Below, piece by piece: positions 1 to 8,611 of a stretch of 64,000 bases of DNA. The position numbers and the translations under genes were made by a program. The notes beneath the pieces are model-generated. The model was not told the DNA's origin. It saw nothing but the letters and a program-made list of their open reading frames with translations, and did not search any database. The DNA is taken from positions 3,164,501 through 3,228,500 of the forward strand of contig NZ_CP038267.1 in the NCBI RefSeq assembly GCF_004564375.1, written 5' to 3'. Numbering within the stretch: the first letter of the stretch is position 1; every line of letters begins with the position of its first letter. Origin of the DNA: Nocardioides euryhalodurans. GTDB taxonomy: Bacteria; Actinomycetota; Actinomycetes; Propionibacteriales; Nocardioidaceae.

Positions 1-357
1 TCCTACCCGGGGAGCACCAGCGGCGGCACCGCCTGCACCAACCTGGGCAACGTCGCCACCAACGCCAAGGCTGCCGACATCCTCGTCATCACGGTCGCCT
101 ACAACCTGTCGACGGACCGGTGCTCGGGCAGCTCCGGACCCACCGTGACCGGCACCCTCGCCGCCGCCGCCTCGCGCGACTCCAACGGGAACGCCAGCGA
201 CGCTGACAACTCCTGCGGCAACGCCACGCTGCGCGCCACCGAGAACGCCGACGGAGACTTCTTCTTCTGCGCGGCGAGCGGCGACGACATGGCCAACGTG
301 TTCCGGACGGCGATCGGGTCCGCCGGCGGAGGCATCCGGCTGATCCGCCTCCCCTGA
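1..357 (+). CDS. C-terminal fragment of a VWA / Tad-pilus-like secreted protein
   Basis: Frame 1 is open from the first base to TGA at 355-357, giving the last 118 residues of a protein that starts outside the window. The fragment has an alternating hydrophobic strand (ADILVITVAYNL), several Cys, Ser, Gly and Asn residues, and a tail (FFFCAASGDDMANVFRTAIG) like the end of von Willebrand A domains in TadG/TadE-type pilus-assembly proteins, where a last helix follows a 'F(A)S ... L...F' segment. It would be exported or membrane-anchored. There is no link to the groEL gene downstream, which has its own promoter. Family call is moderate; the reading frame is secure. Confidence 0.6.
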   Translation, partial: SYPGSTSGGTACTNLGNVATNAKAADILVITVAYNLSTDRCSGSSGPTVTGTLAAAASRDSNGNASDADNSCGNATLRATENADGDFFFCAASGDDMANVFRTAIGSAGGGIRLIRLP

Positions 358-375
358 GCGGCCTGCGACGAGCTG

Positions 376-402
376 TTTGCACTCGACCACCCCGAGTGCT
401 AA
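376..402. promoter_or_regulatory. CIRCE operator (HrcA-binding site) of groEL
   Basis: TTTGCACTC, 9 bp, GAGTGCTAA: one mismatch to the CIRCE consensus TTAGCACTC-N9-GAGTGCTAA. It lies 160 bp upstream of groEL and overlaps a possible promoter (TTGCAC at 377-382, TAAACA at 400-405, 17 bp spacing). HrcA bound here would block transcription until heat shock. Confidence 0.93.
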
Positions 403-408
403 ACATGA

Positions 409-2193
<1,785 letters not shown>

Positions 2194-2207
2194 CCGAAGC
2201 GCGGGGC

Positions 2208-2275
2208 GGTCCGTGCGCCGAGCACGGACCGTGACGCCCCGGGCGCAGGGAGGAAGGCTCCAGGCAGGAGCCTTC
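2208..2275. repeat. two hairpins in the groEL 3' untranslated region
   Basis: GGTCCGTGC-GCCGA-GCACGGACC at 2208-2230 (9-bp stem) and GAAGGCTC-CAGGCAG-GAGCCTTC at 2253-2275 (8-bp stem). They follow the groEL stop and precede the stronger hairpin at 2301. They may protect the 3' end of the message or help termination. Confidence 0.6.
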
Positions 2276-2300
2276 TGAGTCCACCCGCTCCCATCACCAC

Positions 2301-2336
2301 CCGCAGGGCCCCGGTCTTCGGACCGGGGCCCTGCGG
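2301..2336 (+). terminator. strong GC-rich hairpin, probable groEL terminator
   Basis: Perfect 16-bp stem (CCGCAGGGCCCCGGTC and its complement) closed by a TTCG tetraloop. There is no T tract, which is common for actinobacterial terminators. It separates groEL from the cobalamin-binding gene. Confidence 0.85.
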
Positions 2337-2405
2337 CGTCCCCGGGGCCACCCGCCCGTCGGGGTGAGGCGGCTGCCCCGCGTGGTCTGGCAGGGTCCTC
2401 ATCCT

Positions 2406-3050
2406 GTGACCTCCCCCCGATCACGCGACCTCCTCGAGCGCCTCGACCGCGCCTGCGACGACCTCGACGACCTGGCCTTCGACGCCGCCTGGCACGACGC
2501 CGTAGCCGGCCTCGGCATCGTGGACGCCGTGCGCGAGGTGCTGCTGCCCTATCTCCGGCTGCTCGGCGAGCAGTGGGAGCGGGGCACCCGCAGCGTGGCC
2601 CACGAGCACTTCGCGAGCGGCCTGTCGCGCGAGCACCTGCTGCGCGTGGTCGGTGCCGCCGCCGAGCCGGTCGACGGCCGCCCCTCGGTCCTCGTCGCGT
2701 GCCCACCCGGCGAACGGCACGACCTGGGCCCGTTGGCCTTCGCGACGCTGCTCGTCGACGCCGGGTGGCGGGTCGACTTCCTCGGCGCCGACACCCCGCT
2801 GGTCACGCTCGCGCGGGCGTGCCAGCTGAGCCGGCCCGACCTCGTCGTGGTCTCGGGCACCCGGACCACCGTGCTCGAGGCGAGGACCAGCGCGTGGCGC
2901 CGGCTCGCCGAGGACACGGTCGTCGTGCTCGGCGGCGCCGGGGCGACCGAGGCGCTGGCCGCCACGACCGGGCTCACCTGCCTCGACGCTGACGTGGGCG
3001 TCGCACTCTCCCAGGTCGACGCGCTCGTCCGGCAGCGCACCGCCGGCTGA
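2406..3050 (+). CDS. Stand-alone CarH/LitR-like adenosylcobalamin-binding protein
   Basis: A 214-aa protein that looks like the sensory half of CarH/LitR photoreceptors without the N-terminal MerR helix-turn-helix. GTG 2406 is preferred; an ATG at 2364 adds only 14 unrelated residues. Residues 1-90 form a helical cap carrying the CarH signature W-x9-E-H (W57, E67, H68). Residues 93-214 form the Rossmann-type B12 domain with E103-x-H105-x-x-G108, then 41 residues, SGT, 23 residues and GG, which matches the CarH version of the B12 motif; H105 would be the lower axial ligand. The residue after W57 is Glu, whereas Thermus CarH has the His that ligates cobalt after illumination. It is followed 19 bp later by a sigma-factor gene, so it may act on that factor. 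Family assignment is firm; light sensing is inference. Confidence 0.85.
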   Translation: MTSPRSRDLLERLDRACDDLDDLAFDAAWHDAVAGLGIVDAVREVLLPYLRLLGEQWERGTRSVAHEHFASGLSREHLLRVVGAAAEPVDGRPSVLVACPPGERHDLGPLAFATLLVDAGWRVDFLGADTPLVTLARACQLSRPDLVVVSGTRTTVLEARTSAWRRLAEDTVVVLGGAGATEALAATTGLTCLDADVGVALSQVDALVRQRTAG

Positions 3051-3069
3051 GGGCCGGGAGGTCGGAGCC

Positions 3070-3630
3070 GTGTGGCACGGTGGAGTGGTGGGCACCGAGG
3101 AGCACCCCAACATCCGCCGCGCCCGCTTCGAGGCGTTGGTGCGGGACGTCCTGGTCGAGCCGCTGCGGCGCTTCCTGCGTCGCCGTACCGACCCGGAGAC
3201 GGCCGACGACGTCCTCTCCGACACCCTGCTCGCCTGCTGGCGACGCTTCGACGAGCTGCCTGACCCCCCGTTGCCCTGGGCGTACGGCGTGGCGCGGCTC
3301 TGCCTCGCCAACGCCCAGCGGTCCGCCCGGCGCCAGCAGCGGCTGGCGGCCCGGGTCGCCGCGGTGGACCCGCCGCGCGAGGCCGACGACGCTCCGGCGG
3401 ACGACGCGCTCCACGAGGCGCTGGGCTCGCTCGACCCCGACGACGCCGAGCTGCTGCGGCTGTGGGCCTGGGAGCAGCTCACGCCCTCGGAGATCGCGAC
3501 CGTGCTGGGCGTGACCCCCAACGCCGCCAGCATCCGGCTCCACCGGGCCCGCGGCCGGCTCCGGGACGCGATCGGAAAGGTCGAGGCCGGTGCCGGACAT
3601 GAGGGAGTGGAAGGAGGGCGACGCGGATGA
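3070..3630 (+). CDS. Sigma-70 family (ECF-like) RNA polymerase sigma factor
   Basis: A 186-aa two-domain sigma factor. Region 2 is at about residues 15-80 (PETADDVLSDTLLACWRR followed by the PWAYGVAR helix). Region 4 is at about 125-180 (LTPSEIATVLGVTPNAASI, then RLHRARGRLRD), the usual promoter -35 recognition helix. GTG 3070 is chosen for the GGGAGG 8 nt upstream; GTG at 3085 or 3088 are alternatives. It lies between the cobalamin-binding gene and a membrane-protein gene whose ATG overlaps its stop by 4 bp, so the three are probably co-transcribed. Target promoters cannot be told from the sequence. It resembles the LitS partner of LitR only in context. Confidence 0.9.
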   Translation: MWHGGVVGTEEHPNIRRARFEALVRDVLVEPLRRFLRRRTDPETADDVLSDTLLACWRRFDELPDPPLPWAYGVARLCLANAQRSARRQQRLAARVAAVDPPREADDAPADDALHEALGSLDPDDAELLRLWAWEQLTPSEIATVLGVTPNAASIRLHRARGRLRDAIGKVEAGAGHEGVEGGRRG

Positions 3631-4256
3631 GCGACCACGACGACCTGTTCGCTCGGGTGCGTGCTGCCGATCCCGCGGCGTCGCTTCCCCCGGCCGGACC
3701 CGACCGGGTGTCCCGTCTGCTGGAGGACGCCATGAGCCACGACGAGCTGACCGAGTCGCGCGACACCGGCCCGCGTCACCGCAGCCCGCTGACCTGGGTG
3801 GTCGCCGCCGCGGCCGTGGTGCTGATCGCCGCAGCCGGGGTGTTCGCCCTCGCCGGGCGGGGGAGCAGCCCGACCACGCCGCCGGTCGCGGGCGAGGAGC
3901 GCGAGCCGGTCGTGCTCGCCCTCTCCGTCCCGGAGGGGGCCGGGGCCGGACGGTGCATGGTGCCGAACGCCGAGGTCCTCGGCGGGGCGTCGGTCGCCTT
4001 CGACGGCGAGGTCGTGGAGGTGACGGGCTCGCAGGTGACGCTCGTGCCGAGCGACTTCTACGCGGGCGGACCGGCCGACGAGGTGTCCGTGGACCAGGCG
4101 AGCGCGTCGATGCAGGACCTGGTGGGTGCGGTGCCCTTCGAGGAGGGTCAGCGCTACCTCGTGGCCGCCGACGCCGGCGAGGTGATGGTCTGCGGGTTCA
4201 GCGGGGCGTACGACGCCCAGCTGGCCGACCTCTACGCCGAGGCGTTCGGCGGCTGA
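3627..4256 (+). CDS. Single-pass membrane protein, possible anti-sigma partner
   Basis: A 209-aa protein with a hydrophilic N-terminal segment of about 52 residues, one membrane helix at about 56-76 (LTWVVAAAAVVLIAAAGVF) and an extracytoplasmic domain of about 130 residues. No zinc anti-sigma HxxxCxxC motif is present. The ATG overlaps the stop of the sigma gene (ATGA), the arrangement of most sigma/anti-sigma pairs, and the cytoplasmic segment is long enough to bind a sigma factor. The outer domain has two Cys and no family I recognise. Function is inferred from position only. Confidence 0.75.
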   Translation: MSDHDDLFARVRAADPAASLPPAGPDRVSRLLEDAMSHDELTESRDTGPRHRSPLTWVVAAAAVVLIAAAGVFALAGRGSSPTTPPVAGEEREPVVLALSVPEGAGAGRCMVPNAEVLGGASVAFDGEVVEVTGSQVTLVPSDFYAGGPADEVSVDQASASMQDLVGAVPFEEGQRYLVAADAGEVMVCGFSGAYDAQLADLYAEAFGG

Positions 4257-4270
4257 GCCTTCGTACGCCC

Positions 4271-4335
4271 CGATAGTGCGTCACGAACGGGTCGTGATCC
4301 GCCGTGAACGACGACCGTTCTGTGACGCACTATCG
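4271..4335. repeat. long palindromic repeat, copy 1
   Basis: Imperfect inverted repeat with 25-nt arms (4271-4295 and 4311-4335) and a 15-nt loop. The outer end reads CGATAGTGCGTCAC. Its right arm (4311-4334) is identical over 24 bases to the right arm of the element at 11303-11367. It sits between convergent-free genes, downstream of the membrane-protein gene, and has no T tract. Confidence 0.9.
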
Positions 4336-4410
4336 GAACGCCGGCCGGAATAGTTTCGCGTTCAACTTGTTGACCCGGGTGTACTGACCCCCAGCACCCC
4401 CAGGAGCAAC

Positions 4411-4965
4411 GTGAAGATCGGCATCGTCCTCGGCAGCACCCGTCCCGGCCGTCTCGGCACCGCCGTCGCGGAGTGGGTGGCCAAGCAGGCCGTCGGCCGC
4501 GACACCGACTACGAGATCGTCGACGTCGCGGACTTCGACCTCGACCTGCTCGACGACCCGGTGGTCCCGGGCGCGGCCAACCGCCAGTACGCCAGCGACA
4601 AGACCCGTCGCTGGGGTGCCCGCATCGACGAGCTCGACGGCTTCGTCTGGGTGACGCCGGAGTACAACCACGGTGTCCCCGCCGCGCTCAAGAACGCCTT
4701 CGACGTGCTCGGTCCGGAGTGGCAGAAGAAGGCGATCGCCTTCGTCGCGTACGGCGCCGACGGCGGCGTCCGCGCGGTCGAGCAGTGGCGCACCGTCGTC
4801 GCCAACATGTCGATGCTCGACGCCCGGACCCAGCTCTCCCTCTCGCTCTTCACCGACTTCGGCGAGCACGGCTTCGTGCCCTCCGAGCGTCGTGACGGTG
4901 AGCTGGGCGGGCTCTTCGACGAGCTCGAGGAGCTCGCCGGCCTCGCGGAGCAGCTGCGCCGCTGA
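4411..4965 (+). CDS. NADPH-dependent FMN reductase family protein
   Basis: A 184-aa flavodoxin-fold protein of the NADPH-dependent FMN reductase (SsuE/ArsH/azoreductase-like) family. The FMN-phosphate loop GSTRPGR is at residues 8-14, and WVTPEYNHGVPAALKNAFD near 80 is the family's second flavin-binding signature. It would reduce flavins or quinones with NAD(P)H in the cytoplasm. GTG 4411 is preceded by AGGAG with 4-nt spacing. It appears monocistronic: a repeat lies upstream and a hairpin downstream. The physiological substrate cannot be read from the sequence. Confidence 0.93.
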   Translation: MKIGIVLGSTRPGRLGTAVAEWVAKQAVGRDTDYEIVDVADFDLDLLDDPVVPGAANRQYASDKTRRWGARIDELDGFVWVTPEYNHGVPAALKNAFDVLGPEWQKKAIAFVAYGADGGVRAVEQWRTVVANMSMLDARTQLSLSLFTDFGEHGFVPSERRDGELGGLFDELEELAGLAEQLRR

Positions 4966-4979
4966 CCGTCCACGCGGAA

Positions 4980-5012
4980 CAGGGCCCCCGGTCGTCACGG
5001 CCGGGGGCCCTG
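4980..5012 (+). terminator. GC-rich hairpin after the FMN reductase gene
   Basis: 12-bp perfect stem CAGGGCCCCCGG / CCGGGGGCCCTG with a 9-nt loop, 15 bp after the stop codon; no T tract. Confidence 0.8.
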
Positions 5013-5032
5013 CCGTCTGTCAGGGTGGCTCC

Positions 5033-5599
5033 GTGACCGTCGAGGGACTGCTGCTGGCCGCCGGCTCGGGCTCGCGGATGGGCCGACCCAAGGCGCTGGT
5101 CCGTGACGACGACGGGACGGCGTGGCTGGCGCGGAGCGCCCGGACCCTGCTCGTGGGCGGGTGCGATGCCGTCACGGTCGTCCTCGGCGCGGGCGCCGAG
5201 GACGCGGCGCAGCTGGTCCCGCCCGGACCGGTGACCACCGTCGTCGCCGACGACTGGGCCGAGGGGATGGGTGCCTCGCTCCGGACCGGTCTGGGTGCGC
5301 TGGCCGGCTCGGCCGGAGACGTCGCCGTGGTGTCGCTCGTCGACCTCCCCGACGTCGGCCCCGAGGTCGTACGCCGGCTGCTCGCGACGGCCCCAGGACC
5401 GGCGGGCCTGGCCCGCGCCGCGTACGACGGCGTCCCCGGGCACCCGGTCCTGCTGGGTCGGGACCACTGGTCCGCGATCCTCGCCGAGGCCGCGGGCGAC
5501 GCCGGGGCGCGCTCGTACCTCGGCCGGCACGACGTCGTCCTCGTGGAGTGCGGCGACCTGGCCACCGGCCGCGACGTCGACCGGCCGCCGGCGCCCTAG
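5033..5599 (+). CDS. MobA/MocA-like nucleotidyltransferase
   Basis: A 188-aa NTP-transferase-fold protein. LLLAAGSGSRMGRPKAL at residues 5-21 is the nucleotide-binding signature of the MobA/MocA/IspD superfamily, and PGHPVLLGRDHW near 138 matches the MocA subgroup that makes molybdopterin cytosine dinucleotide. Molybdenum hydroxylases such as the coxL-type enzyme encoded at 17350 need that cofactor, so this gene may serve it although it lies 6 kb away. GTG 5033 is 21 bp past the hairpin and has CAGGGT six bases upstream, a weak leaderless pattern. The identity of the transferred nucleotide is not certain. Confidence 0.85.
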   Translation: MTVEGLLLAAGSGSRMGRPKALVRDDDGTAWLARSARTLLVGGCDAVTVVLGAGAEDAAQLVPPGPVTTVVADDWAEGMGASLRTGLGALAGSAGDVAVVSLVDLPDVGPEVVRRLLATAPGPAGLARAAYDGVPGHPVLLGRDHWSAILAEAAGDAGARSYLGRHDVVLVECGDLATGRDVDRPPAP

Positions 5600-5605
5600 G
5601 CACCC

Positions 5606-6049
5606 CTAGACGGTCCGGCGCACCTCGGTTTCATGGCGCGGGTCCCATCCGGCCCCGAGCTTGAGACCGGTGAGGGTCGCCCATCGCAGCCCCACGTACG
5701 TCGGCTTGTCGCCCCACGCCCACGGCCGCGGCGGCCACACCCGCTCCAGGTGCGCCACGACGTCGGGCTCGGTGAGCGCGGCGGCCGGACCCCGCGCCAG
5801 CACGCTCCAGCCGCGGTGCCGACCGTGGTCGAACTCGTCGATCTCCAGCGCCACCACCGTGCCGGCGGTGATCCGGCCGAGCTGGCTGTCGGGCGCGGTC
5901 CGCATCCAGATCGTGCCGTCCACGACCGAGTAGTTGACGGGGAGCACCGAGGGGCCATCCGGCGTGGTCAGGCCCACCCGCCCCACCACCTGCGAGCGCA
6001 GCAGCGACTCGCACTCCCACGGAGCGAGCTCGACGGGTTCGGCCACCAT
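5606..6049 (-). CDS. Pyridoxamine-phosphate-oxidase-like FMN split-barrel protein
   Basis: A 147-aa protein of the PNPOx-like/NimA split-barrel group. The N-terminal CESLLRSQVVGRVGL followed by PSVLPVNYSVVDGTIWMRT is the usual opening of this family, in which a dimer binds flavin or F420 between barrels. ARGPAAALTEP near residue 85 is the second conserved strand. It would act as a cytoplasmic flavin- or deazaflavin-dependent reductase or binding protein. It converges on the MobA-like gene with a 6-bp gap and is transcribed away from the lacI promoter region. Substrate unknown. Confidence 0.88.
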   Translation of the reverse strand: MVAEPVELAPWECESLLRSQVVGRVGLTTPDGPSVLPVNYSVVDGTIWMRTAPDSQLGRITAGTVVALEIDEFDHGRHRGWSVLARGPAAALTEPDVVAHLERVWPPRPWAWGDKPTYVGLRWATLTGLKLGAGWDPRHETEVRRTV

Positions 6050-6117
6050 GCGGCCATCCTCACCGCTCGGCGGGTGGGTGGATCAGGGTCGAAGGTCCCT
6101 CCCCACGTCGGCGCCTC

Positions 6118-6145
6118 TTGACACCTCGCGTGCTGTGACTACAGT
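6118..6145 (+). promoter_or_regulatory. sigma-70-type promoter of the lacI-rbsK operon
   Basis: TTGACA at 6118-6123, 16 bp, TACAGT at 6140-6145: the best -35/-10 pair in the window. Transcription would start near 6152, at the edge of the LacI-type operator. Confidence 0.8.
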
Positions 6146-6149
6146 CACC
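6134..6149. promoter_or_regulatory. possible CRP/GlxR-like site overlapping the -10
   Basis: TGTGA-CTACAG-TCACC, one mismatch to TGTGA-N6-TCACA. It covers the -10 hexamer, so a bound regulator would be expected to repress. It may instead be a fortuitous palindrome. Confidence 0.5.
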
Positions 6150-6152
6150 CGG

Positions 6153-6168
6153 GTGAAAACGTTTCCAC
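6153..6168. promoter_or_regulatory. LacI-family operator
   Basis: GTGAAAACGTTTCCAC, a near-perfect palindrome around a central CG, as in most LacI/GalR operators. It lies just downstream of the promoter and 53 bp before the lacI start, which implies autoregulation of the whole operon. Confidence 0.85.
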
Positions 6169-6220
6169 ATCCTCAGGCTGACACGGCTGGAACCGTGTGC
6201 ACGTGCCCGGGGAGCCACGC

Positions 6221-7228
6221 GTGCCGGTGACCATCCGCGACGTCGCCTCCGACGCCGGGGTGTCCGTGGCGACCGTCTCCCGGGCCCTGAGCGGCAACGG
6301 CCACGTCGGCCCGGCCACCCGTGACCGCATCGCCGAGGCGGCGCGCCGCCTCGGCTACCAGCCCAACGACCTCGCCCGGAGCCTGCACGGCGGGGCGACC
6401 GGCACCATCGCGGTTCTGGTCCCCGACATCACCAACCCGTTCTTCCCCGAGCTGGTCGCCGGCATCCAGGCCGTGGCGAACGAGCAGGAGAACCTCTTGC
6501 TGCTCTGCCAGACCGGCGAGGACCCGACGACCGCCGTGCGGGAGCTGCGGCACCTGCGCCGCAAGCGGGTCGACGGTGTCGTGCTGGTGGGCGGGCTGCC
6601 CGCGACCGACGACCTCGGCGCCGCCGTCGGCGACCTGCCGGTGGTGACCGTCGACCGCGACGCCGGGTGGCCGGCCTCCTGGTCGGTCCGCGCCGACCAC
6701 CGCGGCGGTGGTCGGATGGCGACCGAGCACCTCGTCGAGCTCGGCCACGAGCAGATCGCCCACATCGCGGGTCCGGCGGCGCTGACCGTCGCGCAGGAGC
6801 GACTCGCGGGCCACCGGGAGGCGCTGCAGGCTTCGGGGATCGAGCCCGACGAGTCCCTCGTCGTGCACGGGGACTTCGGGGAGGCCGGAGGCTACGACGC
6901 CCTGCGCACGCTGCTGCGCCGGCGCCGCGAGTTCACGGCCGTCTTCTGCAGCAACGACCTGGCGGCCGTGGGCGCGCTCCGCGCCCTCGACGAGGCGGGC
7001 TTCCGGGTCCCCGACGACGTGAGCCTCGTCGGCTTCGACGACATCCACCTCGCCCGCTACCTCCGCCCCTCGCTCACGACCGTGCGGCAACCCATCCACG
7101 AGCTCGGCCGCCGCGCCGCGACGCTCCTCCTGGAGGCAGCCGTCGGCAGCCGTCCCGAGCAGCACGACGTGCTCGACGTCGAGCTGGTCCGGCGCGACAG
7201 CACCCGTCCGGTCAGGAGAGGACGCTGA
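6221..7228 (+). CDS. LacI-family transcriptional regulator
   Basis: A 335-aa repressor. The N-terminal helix-turn-helix (VTIRDVASDAGVSVATVSRA) and hinge (YQPNDLARSLHGG) are followed by a periplasmic-binding-protein-like sugar domain (TGTIAVLVPDITNPFFPEL to the end). GTG 6221 is chosen because GGGGAG lies 6 nt upstream and the HTH begins immediately; GTG 6197 is possible. Its stop overlaps the ribokinase ATG by one base. It should respond to a sugar or sugar phosphate handled by the downstream enzymes and bind the operator at 6153. Confidence 0.95.
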   Translation: MPVTIRDVASDAGVSVATVSRALSGNGHVGPATRDRIAEAARRLGYQPNDLARSLHGGATGTIAVLVPDITNPFFPELVAGIQAVANEQENLLLLCQTGEDPTTAVRELRHLRRKRVDGVVLVGGLPATDDLGAAVGDLPVVTVDRDAGWPASWSVRADHRGGGRMATEHLVELGHEQIAHIAGPAALTVAQERLAGHREALQASGIEPDESLVVHGDFGEAGGYDALRTLLRRRREFTAVFCSNDLAAVGALRALDEAGFRVPDDVSLVGFDDIHLARYLRPSLTTVRQPIHELGRRAATLLLEAAVGSRPEQHDVLDVELVRRDSTRPVRRGR

Positions 7229-8169
7229 TGGGCGGCGTGATCGTGCTCGGCAGCCTCAACATCGACCTGGTCACGGAGGTCCCGCGGCTGCCCCGCCCGG
7301 GCGAGACCGTGGCCGGCGGCGACCTGCGCCGCCACCCGGGAGGCAAGGGCGCCAACCAGGCCGTGGCCGCCGCCCGGGCCGGAGCCCGGGTGCGCATGGT
7401 CGGCGCGTGCGGCGCCGACGACGGGGGCGAGCTCGTCCTGGGCGCCCTCGTCGAGGAGGGCGTCGACGTGGCGGGCGTACGTCGGCTCCCTGACGTCCCC
7501 ACCGGGACTGCGACCATCCTGGTCGAGCAGGGCGGCGAGAACATGATCGCGATCGGACCGGGCGCCAACGCCCACTGGGACGACGGCGACGCCCCCGCTG
7601 CGCTGCACGGCGTGACGGACGGCGACGTGCTGCTGCTGCAGCTGGAGGTGCCGGCGGCGGTGACCCTCGCCGCCGCCCGCGTCGCTCGTCGCCGCGGGGC
7701 AACCGTCGTCCTCAACGCGGCTCCTCTCCACACGGCCGTGCCCGGCCTGCTCGACGACGTCGACGTCCTCGTCGTCAACGAGCACGAGGTACGCGCTGCC
7801 AGCGGGGTCGAGGACGGCGACCCCACCGTCCTGGCGCGAGACCTGGCGGCCGGCGCGTCGCTCGACGTCGTCGTCACCCTGGGCGCCCGTGGCGCGGTGC
7901 TCTGCGGGGCCGACGGGCGCGAGGAGCACGTCACCGCCCCGGCCGTCGAGGCCCGGGACACCGTCGGTGCCGGCGACACCTTCGCCGGCTACCTCGCCGC
8001 GGCCCTCGCCGAGGGACGCGACCACTCCTACGCCGTACGACGGGCGGTCACCGCGGCCTCGCTGGCCGTGACCCGGCTGGGGGCGCAGACCGCGATCCCC
8101 CGGGTCGAGGACCTGCCCCCGATCACCCACACACCGGAGGAAGACCATGCGACTGTCACTCGGAAATGA
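7228..8169 (+). CDS. rbsK: Ribokinase-like PfkB sugar kinase
   Basis: A 313-aa PfkB-family kinase. GSLNIDLVTEVPRLPRPGET at the N-terminus and HPGGKGANQAVAAARAG near residue 35 form the first PfkB signature with the substrate-binding GG. DTVGAGDTFAGYLAAAL near 250 is the second, containing the catalytic Asp and anion hole. It would phosphorylate ribose or a related sugar. Its last 23 bp overlap the rpiB-like gene, which indicates translational coupling. The order kinase, RpiB, transporter, dehydrogenase suggests that the substrate may be a pentose or tetrulose rather than ribose itself. Confidence 0.9.
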   Translation: MGGVIVLGSLNIDLVTEVPRLPRPGETVAGGDLRRHPGGKGANQAVAAARAGARVRMVGACGADDGGELVLGALVEEGVDVAGVRRLPDVPTGTATILVEQGGENMIAIGPGANAHWDDGDAPAALHGVTDGDVLLLQLEVPAAVTLAAARVARRRGATVVLNAAPLHTAVPGLLDDVDVLVVNEHEVRAASGVEDGDPTVLARDLAAGASLDVVVTLGARGAVLCGADGREEHVTAPAVEARDTVGAGDTFAGYLAAALAEGRDHSYAVRRAVTAASLAVTRLGAQTAIPRVEDLPPITHTPEEDHATVTRK

Positions 8170-8611
8170 CCATGCCGGCCTCGGGCTCAAGCCCCACGTG
8201 CTGCGACTGCTGGAGGGCCTCGGGCACGAGGTGGTCGACGTCGGCACCCACACCGAGGAGCCCGTCGACTTCCCCGACATCACCCAGCAGGTGTGCCGGC
8301 CGGTGGTCGCCGGCGAGGCCGACCGCGGCATCCTGCTGTGCGGCACCGGCGTCGGTGCCTCCATCGCCGCCAACAAGGTGCCCGGCATCCGGGCGGCCCT
8401 CTGCCACGACTCCTACTGCGCCCACCAGGGCGTGGAGCACGACGACGTCAACGTCCTGTGCCTCGGCGCGTGGATCGTCGGCCCCATCATCGCCGAGGAC
8501 GTGATCCGCTCCTTCCTGTCGGCCACCTTCAGCACCGACCCCGACTTCCGCCGTCGCGTCGAGAAGCTGCACGCCATGGAACGGGCGGCCGCGAACGGAG
8601 GTGCGGCATGA
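8147..8611 (+). CDS. rpiB: RpiB/LacAB-family sugar-phosphate isomerase
   Basis: A 154-aa isomerase of the ribose-5-phosphate isomerase B family. GNDHAGLGLKP at the N-terminus is the substrate loop, RGILLCGTGVGASIAANK near residue 62 carries the catalytic Cys and the anion-binding GTG, and the VPGIRAALCHDSYCA segment follows. It interconverts aldose and ketose phosphates in the cytoplasm. Relatives act on allose-6-phosphate or erythrulose-4-phosphate, so the operon's substrate could be a tetritol or a pentose. Translation starts inside the kinase gene, and its stop overlaps the next ATG by 4 bp. Confidence 0.92.
   Translation: MRLSLGNDHAGLGLKPHVLRLLEGLGHEVVDVGTHTEEPVDFPDITQQVCRPVVAGEADRGILLCGTGVGASIAANKVPGIRAALCHDSYCAHQGVEHDDVNVLCLGAWIVGPIIAEDVIRSFLSATFSTDPDFRRRVEKLHAMERAAANGGAA

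Noticed and set aside
4271..4335. Palindrome as an ordinary rho-independent terminator
   Set aside because: No T tract, arms much longer than needed, and an identical arm recurs at 11343; a dispersed repeat explains it better.
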